A stretch of DNA of 64,000 nucleotides from Chloroflexota bacterium (lineage in GTDB: Bacteria > Chloroflexota > Anaerolineae > Promineifilales > Promineifilaceae). Made by a program: the position numbers and the translations under genes. Location: positions 64,001-128,000 of the forward strand of contig JACTMP010000063.1 of the NCBI GenBank assembly GCA_014584575.1, read 5' to 3'. The notes under the pieces were generated by a model. The model searched no databases. It was not told the origin of the DNA and saw only the letters and a program-made list of their open reading frames with translations. Each line of letters starts with the position of its first letter. Position 1 is the first letter of the stretch. Shown here in pieces: positions 44,084 through 51,592 of this stretch.

Positions 44084-45418
44084 ATGCTCCCCCGTCTCTG
44101 CCGCCGCTTACTCACCATCGAATGGCTCTTGTTGCTGTTCATCTTGCCCTTCGCCGTCTTTCCCACGCCGGAGCGGGTCTGGCTCTTGCTGCTGATTCCG
44201 CTGTTGTGGTTGGCGCGCTGGGTGGGCTACGGCCGTCCCTTCACCCCCACGCCGCTCGATTGGCCGGTGTGGGGGCTGCTGCTGATGACGGCCGTCGGTT
44301 TTGCTGTGTCCGATGACCGCCTATACAGCCTGCCCAAAGTGACGGGCATGGTGTATGGCACGGCCGTGTTTTATGCTGCCGCTGCCTACACCCATGCCCA
44401 ACCCCGCCGCCTGTGGTGGTTGGTGGTGGCGCAGTTGCTTTGTGGTCTCATCGTGGTGGGTATTGGCCTGTTTACCGTGCGTTGGACATCCAAGTTTGCC
44501 CAATTGGATGCCATCCTGGCCTACACCCCGGCGCGTTTGCTGGAGGTAACGCCAGACGAGGCGGGCATCAGCCCAAACCAGGTGGCCGGTGTTTTATTAT
44601 GGGTGCTGCCGCTGGCAGTGGTGTTGTCATTGGCGATTTTGCGTTACCCACGCGCCCTGTGGCGGGAACTGGGGGGCATGTCGCTGGTAGCGGCGCTGTT
44701 TGTGTGGGGGGCCACGCTGGCAATGCTGGTGGTCATGGTACTGACCCAATCGCGGGCGGGGTTGTTGGGGCTGGCGGCCGGGTTGGGGGTCATGGTGCTG
44801 CTGGCGGTGGCGCGGCTGCGCTGGTGGCTGGCGGTGGGGTTGCTGCTGGTGGGGGCGGTGGGGGCTACGGCCGTGTGGTCAGCCTACGCCCCAGAAATTA
44901 CGGCCGTGCTGGTGGAGCAAAGCGGTGAACGCAGCATTGAAACGATGCAGGGGCGTATGCAAATTTGGGAACGGGCGCTCACCGGCCTGCACGAGTTCCC
45001 GCTCACCGGCATGGGCATCAACCGCTTTCGGGTGCTGGTGTTTGATTATTACCCCACCTACTTTTTGTCGGGTGACAGTGACTTTGCCCATGCCCACAAT
45101 CATTTGTTGCAGGCCGGGTTGGATTTGGGCCTGCCGGGGCTGATTTTTTATGCGGCGCTGTGGTTGGGGGCGGCGGCCCTGGCCTGGCTGGCCTGGCGGC
45201 AGGGGGCGACGGTCTGGCGGCGTGCGTTGGGATTGGGCATTCTCTGTGCGCTGGCGGCTTATTTTGTCTATGGTCTGGTGGATGCAGTGGCGTTGGGAGC
45301 CAAACCGGGGTTTATTTTCTGGCTGCTGTTGGGGCTGACGGCCGTGTTGCACGGCACGAACAGCGGAGGCGAGGCTTTAGCCGACACCGGTTCGGCTAAA
45401 GCCTCGCCTCCGGGTTAA
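44084..45418 (+). CDS. O-antigen ligase/polymerase-like membrane protein (Wzy_C)
   Basis: A 444-residue protein with about twelve TM helices and the Wzy_C loop around 285-345 (RMQIWERALTGLHEFPLTGMGINRFRVLVFDYYP in parts; HAHNHLLQAGLDLGLPG). The HNHLLQ...GLPGL pattern is the ligase/polymerase hallmark. It is the last gene of the polysaccharide locus. The C-terminal tail (GGEALADTGSAKASPPG) is encoded entirely by a perfect palindrome that also reaches the convergent gene. Confidence 0.85.
   Translation: MLPRLCRRLLTIEWLLLLFILPFAVFPTPERVWLLLLIPLLWLARWVGYGRPFTPTPLDWPVWGLLLMTAVGFAVSDDRLYSLPKVTGMVYGTAVFYAAAAYTHAQPRRLWWLVVAQLLCGLIVVGIGLFTVRWTSKFAQLDAILAYTPARLLEVTPDEAGISPNQVAGVLLWVLPLAVVLSLAILRYPRALWRELGGMSLVAALFVWGATLAMLVVMVLTQSRAGLLGLAAGLGVMVLLAVARLRWWLAVGLLLVGAVGATAVWSAYAPEITAVLVEQSGERSIETMQGRMQIWERALTGLHEFPLTGMGINRFRVLVFDYYPTYFLSGDSDFAHAHNHLLQAGLDLGLPGLIFYAALWLGAAALAWLAWRQGATVWRRALGLGILCALAAYFVYGLVDAVALGAKPGFIFWLLLGLTAVLHGTNSGGEALADTGSAKASPPG
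45364..45412. terminator. Perfect 21-bp palindrome shared by two convergent gene ends
   Basis: Arms 45364-45384 and 45392-45412 pair without mismatch around a 7-nt loop. On the plus strand it encodes the last residues of the Wzy-like protein. On the minus strand its right arm encodes the last residues and stop of the RsmF-like gene (45396). It can act as a bidirectional terminator. An inserted repeat is equally possible. Confidence 0.75.
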
Positions 45419-46838
45419 GAATGCGTAGGCCGCGTGGGTAATGGTTTTTCAATTGTCCACCGCCGGCTTTGGCCCAGCCGAGGGGGAAACCGTTGACGGT
45501 AATCAGTGACCAGTTATCGGTGAGCGGTAATCGGTGGTCGGCAATAGATAGGGGGTGGCCGGCGAGGTAGGCGGCGATTTCGGGGGCGTCGGCAGGGAAG
45601 TGTACGGCCGTGACCATCTCATCACGTGTTAGCGCCAATGCCAGGGCGTGGGCCGGTTTGAAATAGCCGGGACGGACTTCACCAAGTAGTAATCCGTAAC
45701 GCACCAGCTTCAGGCGGCCCGTTTCGATGGCATCCGGGGGGAGCAGGTAGAGACGGCCGTTTCGCAGCAGCATCCGCTCCTCCGGCCACTCCCCGCGCAG
45801 TGTCGCCCGCACAAATTCCCGCCATACCTTCAACTCCGCTGATTTGGGCGGCTGAAACCTGACAGGTCTCTGAGACCTGTCAGGTTTTTTTGTGCCTGCG
45901 CGCTGCATCACGGCGATGAAATGCCCTTCGCCAGGAAAACGGTGTGGCCAGAGACGGACACACTTTTCCAGGCCATCTTGCGGTAATCCATCAGCCGCCC
46001 AAGACGGCCGTCCCCGATCAAACCCCGCATGTGGCGGCGGCTCTATCAATGCAAAATCGTCATGCTCCCTCAAAAAACGGGCAATGCTGCTTTCATTCTC
46101 CTCCGGGGCAAAGGTGCAGGTGGCGTAGACCAGCCGCCCGCCGGGTTTGACGAAGGTGGCGGCGGTGGCGAGTACGGCCGTTTGCCGCCGTGCACAGGCC
46201 AACACCTCTTCCGCACGCCATCCAATCTTCGCGCCCTTCGCGGTTCCAACTCCCATCCGCCGGAACATGCCCTCGCCAGAACAGGGGGCGTCCACCAGCA
46301 CCCGGTCAAACAGCGGGCCAAACTGCTGTGCCAGTTGTTCAGGGTGGGCGTTGGTGATCAGGGCATGGCGCGCGCCCCAACGTTCCATATTTTCAGCCAG
46401 GATAGCAGCGCGTTTGGCGTCAATATCGTTAGCAACCAGCAGGCCGCTGTCTTGCATCAGCGCCGCCAGATGGCTGCTCTTGCCGCCGGGCGCGGCGGCC
46501 ATGTCCAGCACCCACTCCCCCGGCTGCGGGTCAACCAGTTGCGCTACTGCCATTGCCGACGGCTCTTGCAGGTAATACAGCCCGGCAGCGTGATAGGGGT
46601 GGCTGCCCGGTTTGCCTTCATCTTCAACCAAATAACCGGCAGGCGCATAGTCACCCACCTGTTTCAGCGCAAACGGCGACATGGTGCTAAAATTGTCAGG
46701 CGCAATCTTCAACGTATTGACGCGCAGCCCTACCAGCGGCGGCTGGGCAAAACTGGCGACAAAATCCGCATACTCGGCCCCTAACAGCCGCTCCATTTTG
46801 GCAAGAAATTCTTTTGGCAACGTGGTTTCTATAGACAT
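45396..46838 (-). CDS. rRNA cytosine-C5 methyltransferase (RsmF/RsmB/NOL1-NOP2 family) carrying inserted repeats
   Basis: A 480-residue protein: SAM motif VLDMAAAPGGKSSHLA (about 110-125), NDIDAKRAAIL, LVDAPCSGEGMFRR (first Cys) and YATCTFAPEEN (catalytic Cys), then a C-terminal PUA-like/RsmF-type domain. It methylates rRNA (16S in E. coli homologues) at cytosine C5. Three repeat elements are translated in frame: a 33-bp hairpin (KKPDRSQRPVRFQPPK, linker), a heptamer array (SIADHRLPLTDNWSLIT) and the 3' palindrome (ILNPEARL). The domains otherwise look intact. Confidence 0.92.
   Translation of the reverse strand: MSIETTLPKEFLAKMERLLGAEYADFVASFAQPPLVGLRVNTLKIAPDNFSTMSPFALKQVGDYAPAGYLVEDEGKPGSHPYHAAGLYYLQEPSAMAVAQLVDPQPGEWVLDMAAAPGGKSSHLAALMQDSGLLVANDIDAKRAAILAENMERWGARHALITNAHPEQLAQQFGPLFDRVLVDAPCSGEGMFRRMGVGTAKGAKIGWRAEEVLACARRQTAVLATAATFVKPGGRLVYATCTFAPEENESSIARFLREHDDFALIEPPPHAGFDRGRPSWAADGLPQDGLEKCVRLWPHRFPGEGHFIAVMQRAGTKKPDRSQRPVRFQPPKSAELKVWREFVRATLRGEWPEERMLLRNGRLYLLPPDAIETGRLKLVRYGLLLGEVRPGYFKPAHALALALTRDEMVTAVHFPADAPEIAAYLAGHPLSIADHRLPLTDNWSLITVNGFPLGWAKAGGGQLKNHYPRGLRILNPEARL
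45498..45545. repeat. GGTAATC-type heptamer array inside a coding region
   Basis: About six degenerate units (GGTAATC, AGTGACC, AGTTATC, GGTGAGC, GGTAATC, GGTGGTC), all in frame within the RsmF-like gene, near its 3' end. Confidence 0.85.
45855..45887. repeat. Hairpin repeat of the ACCTGTCAGGT family, copy 3, inside a gene
   Basis: Perfect 15-bp arms (45855-45869 and 45873-45887, 3-nt loop) inserted in frame in the linker of the RsmF-like gene. On the plus strand it is followed by a T run, so it resembles a terminator for antisense transcripts. Confidence 0.88.
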
Positions 46839-46908
46839 GGATTATTGCTCAAATTTAGTTGTTGGCTTCCATGTTACAATTCGGGCAAAATCGTTGTTGG
46901 AGATGGTT

Positions 46909-47127
46909 ATGAAATCCTTTGTTGCTTATATTGAGTTTGATCCGGAAACCCAGATGTACGTGGGCATTGTACCTGGAATTCCTGGTGCACACACACAGGG
47001 CGCTTCACTTGATGAATTGCATGAAAATTTGAAAGAGGTGTTGGAACTTTGCCTGGAAGAACTTGGCGAAGATGATCTGGACTCTATGCCCCGGTTTGTA
47101 GGTGTGCAGCAAGTTGAAATAGCATGA
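46909..47127 (+). CDS. Orphan HicB-like antitoxin-family protein
   Basis: A 72-residue protein: YIEFDPETQMYVGIVPGIPGAHTQGASLDELHENLKEVLELCLEE (quoted in parts: MYVGIVPGIPGAHTQGASLD, ELHENLKEVLELCLEE), the HicB partial RNase-H fold. The Shine-Dalgarno GGAG is 6 nt from ATG 46909; an ATG at 46903 is less well placed. No HicA toxin gene is adjacent, and no DNA-binding tail is visible. Stop overlaps the next ATG (ATGA). Confidence 0.8.
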   Translation: MKSFVAYIEFDPETQMYVGIVPGIPGAHTQGASLDELHENLKEVLELCLEELGEDDLDSMPRFVGVQQVEIA

Positions 47128-48281
47128 GCCGTTTGCCCCTGGTAGCCGATCACGCATCACGCATCACGCATCACGCATCACCGATTACCGAGCTAAACCT
47201 GCCTCACGGCCGTCTCCCCCTCCCCGCCTTCCTGCCCGATGGCACCCAGGGGGTGGTGCGGGCGGTGGATGCAGCCGATTTAGAGCGGTGTGGGGTTACG
47301 GCCGTGCAAATGAACGTCTTTCATCTGATGCAAAAACCGGGGTCGTCTACCATTCAGGCGCTCGGCGGCCTGCACCAGATGACGGGCTGGTCTGGCCCCA
47401 TCTTCACCGACTCCGGCGGCTTCCAAGTCTACTCGCTGCTGCGGCAGAACGCCAAAAGCGGCAGCATCAACGACCGGGGCGCGACATTCAAACCGGAGGG
47501 GAGCGACCGCAAGTTCAACCTGACGCCGGAGAAAAGTGTGCAGTTGCAACTGAGTTACGGGGCGGATGTGGTCATCTGTTTTGACGATTGTACGCATGTG
47601 GATGATGCCTTAAGTGAGCAGGAGAAGTCGGTGCGGCGCACGGTGGCCTGGGCGCGGCGCTGTAAGGCAGAGTTTGAGAAGCTGGTAAAGGAGAAGGATG
47701 GGGCGTGGTCAGAACCACGACGGCCGTACCTCATTGCCGTGGTTCAAGGTGGGGCCAGCAAAGACCTGCGCCGCCAGTGCGCCGAGCAGTTATTGGAAAT
47801 TGGTTTTGACGGTTACGGCTACGGCGGCTGGCCGCTGGACAGCCAGGGCAATTTGTTGGCAGAGATGGTGGCCTATGTGCGTGAATTGATACCGCACCAG
47901 TTCACGCTGCACGGTCTGGGCATAGGGCATCCGGCGAATGTGGCGACTTGTGCCCACCTGGGCTACGAACTGTTTGACAGCACCATGCCTACCCGCGATG
48001 CCCGGCACGGCCGTGTTTATGCCTTCACCGCCGACCCCATGACCACAAAACTGGACGGGCGCGGCGACTTCTTCCGCTATGTGTATCTGGGCGACAAGAA
48101 GCATGTGAAGAACGGCCGTGCCATTTCCGAATTTTGCGACTGCCCCACCTGCGGCCGCTATTCGTTGGGCTACCTGCACCACCTCCATAAACTCAACGAC
48201 AGCCTCTACCCCCGCCTGGCAACCATGCACAACTTGCGCTTTATGACGCAGTTGATGGAAAACCTGTCACACCGCAAATAA
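47124..48281 (+). CDS. Divergent tRNA-guanine transglycosylase-family protein
   Basis: A 385-residue TIM-barrel protein. General-base Asp in FTDSGGFQVYSL, VVQGG, nucleophile Asp in LFDSTMPTRDARHG and zinc ligands CDCPTCGRYSLGYLHH are all present, so base exchange is feasible. The usual YAIGGLSVGE loop is changed to YGYGGWPLDS, so the substrate base or nucleic acid may differ from queuosine precursors in tRNA. The N-terminal 20 residues (DHASRITHHASPIT) are translated from a heptamer array. Translationally coupled to the HicB-like gene. Confidence 0.85.
   Translation: MSRLPLVADHASRITHHASPITELNLPHGRLPLPAFLPDGTQGVVRAVDAADLERCGVTAVQMNVFHLMQKPGSSTIQALGGLHQMTGWSGPIFTDSGGFQVYSLLRQNAKSGSINDRGATFKPEGSDRKFNLTPEKSVQLQLSYGADVVICFDDCTHVDDALSEQEKSVRRTVAWARRCKAEFEKLVKEKDGAWSEPRRPYLIAVVQGGASKDLRRQCAEQLLEIGFDGYGYGGWPLDSQGNLLAEMVAYVRELIPHQFTLHGLGIGHPANVATCAHLGYELFDSTMPTRDARHGRVYAFTADPMTTKLDGRGDFFRYVYLGDKKHVKNGRAISEFCDCPTCGRYSLGYLHHLHKLNDSLYPRLATMHNLRFMTQLMENLSHRK
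47149..47186. repeat. CACGCAT heptamer array translated at an N terminus
   Basis: Five 7-bp units of CACGCAT type lie in frame between the start codon and the first conserved residues of the TGT-family gene. Confidence 0.9.
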
Positions 48282-48420
48282 TAATGAGGGTATGTGAACT
48301 GTCCCCTTGAATCAGGCATTGATGATCCTGTACAGGTATCTACAGTGTCCGTCATCTGTGTTATGATAAAGCACGTAGGCTATCAGTAATTCTGCATGAA
48401 TTGTGCAGAGGAAAAATGTT

Positions 48421-49530
48421 ATGGATACAGCGATTAGTTCAATTACGATTGAGGGGTTCAAATCCATACGCAGTTTAGAAAAGTTGCCTTTGCGGCCAAT
48501 CAATATCCTCATCGGCGCCAATGGAACAGGGAAAAGTAATTTTGTTGACTTTTTTCGTCTCCTTCGTGAAATGGTTGAAGAGAGACTGCAATTTACTGTT
48601 GCGCAAAAAGGAGGAGCGGGCAGACAGTTATATTTAGGGCCAAAAATCACAAATGAAATTGTGGGGCGTGTGTACTTTGGAGTCAATGGCTATGAATTTT
48701 GGCTAAGACCGACAGTTGATAATCGTTTGATATTTAGCCTGGAACGTATGTACTTTGATGGCCCTTATTATGGCCCGCAGCGTTATTCATTAGGTTCAGG
48801 GCATGAAGAATCAAAATTGAAATCTGCATTTAGGGAAGGGCCGCATCAAAACGTAGCCAGCTATGTTTACCCGGCAATTGCGAGTTGGGTGGTTTATCAT
48901 TTCCACGACACGAGTGAAACTGCTGCTATGCGCCGCGAATGGAGTGTTAGGGATTATGAAAGATTGCGTCCTGATGCTGCAAATCTGGCGCCATTTCTAT
49001 GGTGGCTTCGAGAAAATGATAGAGCGTGTTACGATTTGATCCGTGACACGGTGCGCCTGGCAGCCCCGTTCTTTTCGGATTTTCAACTACGACCGCAACC
49101 AGGCAACGGTGATCGTGTAATTCAATTGGAATGGTTGCAGAGAAATAGCGATTACCCTTTCCATCCCAGCCAATTATCTGACGGCACTCTCCGTTTTATT
49201 GCATTGGCAACTGCATTGCTACAGTCATCACCACCAGCCACTATACTACTAGATGAGCCGGAACTAGGGCTTCATCCTTATGCACTGACCCTTCTAGCCA
49301 GTCTCATTAAGCAAGCGTCTTATAACACACAACTAATAGTTTCTACTCAGTCTGCCCCCTTGTTAGATGCTTTTTCGCCCGACGATGTGATTGTTGTGGA
49401 TCGTCACGAGGGTGAATCGCGTTTTCGTCGTTTGTCAGAAGCGGATTTAGCAACATGGTTGGTTGAAGAGTATACGTTGGGCGAATTATGGCAGAAAAAC
49501 GTATATGGCGGAGTCCCTTCTTATGAATAG
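48421..49530 (+). CDS. AAA ATPase (SMC/RecF-like, AAA_21), first gene of a putative defence pair
   Basis: A 369-residue ABC-type ATPase: IEGFKSIRSLEKLPL then Walker A LIGANGTGKSNFVDFF (about 34-49), signature-like LSDGTLRFIALATALL, Walker B TILLDEPELGLHPYAL and switch STQSAPLLDAF. It resembles OLD/PARIS-type defence ATPases that work with a TOPRIM-like partner. The partner follows with an 8-bp overlap. GC content is lower than around it, and no ACGGCCGT occurs in the pair. Confidence 0.85.
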   Translation: MDTAISSITIEGFKSIRSLEKLPLRPINILIGANGTGKSNFVDFFRLLREMVEERLQFTVAQKGGAGRQLYLGPKITNEIVGRVYFGVNGYEFWLRPTVDNRLIFSLERMYFDGPYYGPQRYSLGSGHEESKLKSAFREGPHQNVASYVYPAIASWVVYHFHDTSETAAMRREWSVRDYERLRPDAANLAPFLWWLRENDRACYDLIRDTVRLAAPFFSDFQLRPQPGNGDRVIQLEWLQRNSDYPFHPSQLSDGTLRFIALATALLQSSPPATILLDEPELGLHPYALTLLASLIKQASYNTQLIVSTQSAPLLDAFSPDDVIVVDRHEGESRFRRLSEADLATWLVEEYTLGELWQKNVYGGVPSYE

Positions 49531-50200
49531 GGTGCTTGTCGTTGTTGAAGGCCCAACCGAGCAAACATTTGTTCGCAATGTCTTGGCCCCTTATCTGGCT
49601 GCGGTGGGAGTAATGGTATCGCCTCGCATTTTAGGCAGGCCGGGCAAAAAGGGCGGTATCAGTGGATATATTCAAGCTCGTGACGAGATCATCTCTGTTC
49701 TCAAGGAAGACACAAATAGAATTTGTACGACCATGTTCGATTACTATGGAATGCCTGAAAGTTGGCCCGGTCGTACAGACTCTCGAAATGTTCCTTTTTT
49801 ACAAAAGGCAACCTTTGTTGAAACCAGGTTCGCTGAAAGTATCGGGCAATCTATGGGGGGTGCATTCAGGCGTGAGCGATTCATTCCTTATGTGCAAATG
49901 CATGAATTTGAGGCGCTCTTATTTAGCCAGCCATCTGCATTGGCAAGCGTGATGCGAAGACCAGAGACAATCCAGGACTTGCAAAAGATCATCTCAGAAT
50001 TTGATTCACCAGAGATGATCAACGACGATGTGAACAATGCGCCGTCCAAACGGCTGCTTCGCCTTTACCCACCATATAACAAGCCATTACATGGGAATAT
50101 CGCAGCAGAACGCATTGGGTTGGCTGCCATTCGAGAAAAATGCCCGCACTTTAACGAATGGGTGTCAAAGTTAGAAAGATTGGGAAAGGATGAACCATGA
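49523..50200 (+). CDS. DUF4276 TOPRIM-like protein, second gene of a putative defence pair
   Basis: A 225-residue protein: VLVVVEGPTEQTFVRNVLAPYL (EGxTE motif, about 4-14), TTMFDYYGMPESWPG (acidic Asp position), FIPYVQMHEFEALLFS and INDDVNNAPSKRLLRLYP, all typical of DUF4276. The fold is TOPRIM-like, so a nuclease role with the ATPase is plausible. ATG at 49523 has GGAG 9 nt upstream; ATG 49505 is an alternative. It overlaps the rRNA methyltransferase gene by 11 bp. Confidence 0.82.
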   Translation: MNRVLVVVEGPTEQTFVRNVLAPYLAAVGVMVSPRILGRPGKKGGISGYIQARDEIISVLKEDTNRICTTMFDYYGMPESWPGRTDSRNVPFLQKATFVETRFAESIGQSMGGAFRRERFIPYVQMHEFEALLFSQPSALASVMRRPETIQDLQKIISEFDSPEMINDDVNNAPSKRLLRLYPPYNKPLHGNIAAERIGLAAIREKCPHFNEWVSKLERLGKDEP

Positions 50201-51035
50201 TGGGTTGTTAGGGGATTTGGTCACGGCCGTAACGAAATCCCCCAAGTATCGCACCATTGCCCCCGATCTCATCTGGCGTATTGGCGCGGTGGAACTGGCG
50301 AAACGGGGCAATTTTAAGGCGGCGGTGAAGGGGACAAAGAATAAGCTGCATCAGGTGGGCGGGGCATATTGGGACACGGCCGTAGATTACCCTAAAGCAC
50401 TGACCCGACTTCAAAACGCAGCCGACGAGGAATCCCGCCGCCAGACTTGCCGCGACCTGATGCGTCTACACGCCTCTACCCGCGAACGGCTGCCGATTCT
50501 CGATGAATTTTACGCTACTATTTTGGCCGGTTTGCCACCCATTCATTCGGTCATTGACGTGGCCTGTGGGTTGAATCCGCTCGCCCTGCCCTGGATGCCG
50601 CTGGCAGCCGACGCCACCTACCACGTTTATGACATTTATGGGGATATGATGGCCTTTTTGCAGGGGTTTTTTGATTTGATGGGCGTCAACGGGATTGCCC
50701 ATCACCAGGACATCCTCAGCCAGCCGCCGGGCCAACCGGCCGACCTGGCCCTTATCCTCAAGACGCTGCCCTGCCTGGAACAGGCGGAAAAAGGGGCAGC
50801 CGCCCGTTTGCTGCAAACCATTCAGGCGCGGCATTTGCTCATCTCCTACCCGGTGCAAAGCCTGGGCGGGCGTGGCAAAGGCATGGTGGAAAATTACGAA
50901 GCGCAGTTTTGGGGATTGGTGAACGACCAACCCGCAGCGGCTGCGGGCGAACCCGCAGCTGCTGCGGACCGTGACTGGCACATCACCCGTTTTGAATTTG
51001 CCACCGAACTGGCTTTTCTGGCTACTACTTACTGA
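50190..51035 (+). CDS. 16S rRNA m7G1405 methyltransferase homologue (RmtB/ArmA/FmrO family)
   Basis: A 281-residue protein with the complete family pattern: VTKSPKYRTIAPDLIWRIG, KNKLHQVGGAYW, RLHASTRERLPILDEFY, the SAM motif VIDVACGLNPLALPWMPL, DLALILKTLPCLEQAEKGAA, LLISYPVQSLGGRGKGMVENY. These closely parallel RmtB (LHASTKERL, CGLNPLAL, LGGRGKGMEANY). Family members methylate N7 of G1405 and confer resistance to 4,6-disubstituted deoxystreptamine aminoglycosides. A 13-16 residue Ala/Pro-rich insertion encoded by palindromes precedes the last strands. The ATG overlaps the DUF4276 stop. Confidence 0.88.
   Translation: MNHDGLLGDLVTAVTKSPKYRTIAPDLIWRIGAVELAKRGNFKAAVKGTKNKLHQVGGAYWDTAVDYPKALTRLQNAADEESRRQTCRDLMRLHASTRERLPILDEFYATILAGLPPIHSVIDVACGLNPLALPWMPLAADATYHVYDIYGDMMAFLQGFFDLMGVNGIAHHQDILSQPPGQPADLALILKTLPCLEQAEKGAAARLLQTIQARHLLISYPVQSLGGRGKGMVENYEAQFWGLVNDQPAAAAGEPAAAADRDWHITRFEFATELAFLATTY
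50931..50968. repeat. Two GC-rich palindromes inside the 16S methyltransferase gene
   Basis: CCCGCAGCGGCTGCGGG and CCCGCAGCTGCTGCGGA stand in tandem and are translated as an Ala/Pro-rich insertion absent from RmtB. Confidence 0.75.
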
Positions 51036-51049
51036 AACGCCTCAGTAGG

Positions 51050-51250
51050 TCACACTGTCTCAAATTGCATAACCCGCAATTTTTCTGGTGCAAAGCGGGA
51101 GCTTAATGACAAAATTTCTATGCCGACAACTCGACCACTCTCGTCAAAATCCAAAATGATACCAGGTTGGACTTCTTCGGATTCGACGATTTCATCATCA
51201 TCAAGTCGAAAATAAAGTGCATCACTTTCTTTGTCAATTTTTAGTTTCAT
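51050..51250 (-). CDS. DUF2283 family small protein
   Basis: A 66-residue protein: MKLKIDKESDALYFRLDDDEIVESEEVQPGIILDFDESGRVVGIEIL (quoted in parts: SDALYFRLDDDEIVESEEV, GIILDFDESGRVVGIEIL), which is the DUF2283 signature. It lies 10 bp downstream of a DUF4258 gene. Such pairs behave like toxin-antitoxin modules, with DUF2283 as the likely antitoxin. Confidence 0.88.
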   Translation of the reverse strand: MKLKIDKESDALYFRLDDDEIVESEEVQPGIILDFDESGRVVGIEILSLSSRFAPEKLRVMQFETV

Positions 51251-51260
51251 TATTGCTTGC

Positions 51261-51503
51261 CTATTTCTTCAACCGTCGATCAAAAAAGAGTGTTACAACT
51301 CGTTGAGGGACAGGATAAGGATCAACAACCACATGCAGTACACGTCCTTCTCTTTCTCTGATTGGCTTTGTATAGTGCATATTACCATCTGTTCCCATCT
51401 TTTTGCTGCCCGGTGTTTCTATGGTGCGCCAGACCCATTCTTCTGCAATCTTTCGTTCACGAAGCATATCTTTGGCATGTGACGAGAATTCAAAATCCAC
51501 CAT
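51261..51503 (-). CDS. DUF4258 family small protein (toxin-like)
   Basis: An 80-residue protein: FSSHAKDMLRERKIAEEWVWRTI, HYTKPIREREGRVLHVVVDP and VVTLFFDRRLKK fit the DUF4258/RelE-like pattern. It is transcribed with the DUF2283 gene. A TATAAT-like box lies about 30 bp upstream (51534-51539, minus strand). Confidence 0.82.
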   Translation of the reverse strand: MVDFEFSSHAKDMLRERKIAEEWVWRTIETPGSKKMGTDGNMHYTKPIREREGRVLHVVVDPYPVPQRVVTLFFDRRLKK

Positions 51504-51592
51504 AATGCTTTTCCACAGTCACCATCCTGCTGAATTATAACAAGAGAATATAGCCGCGTCGCCTTCTTTTTTACTATCAAGTTTGCACCATA

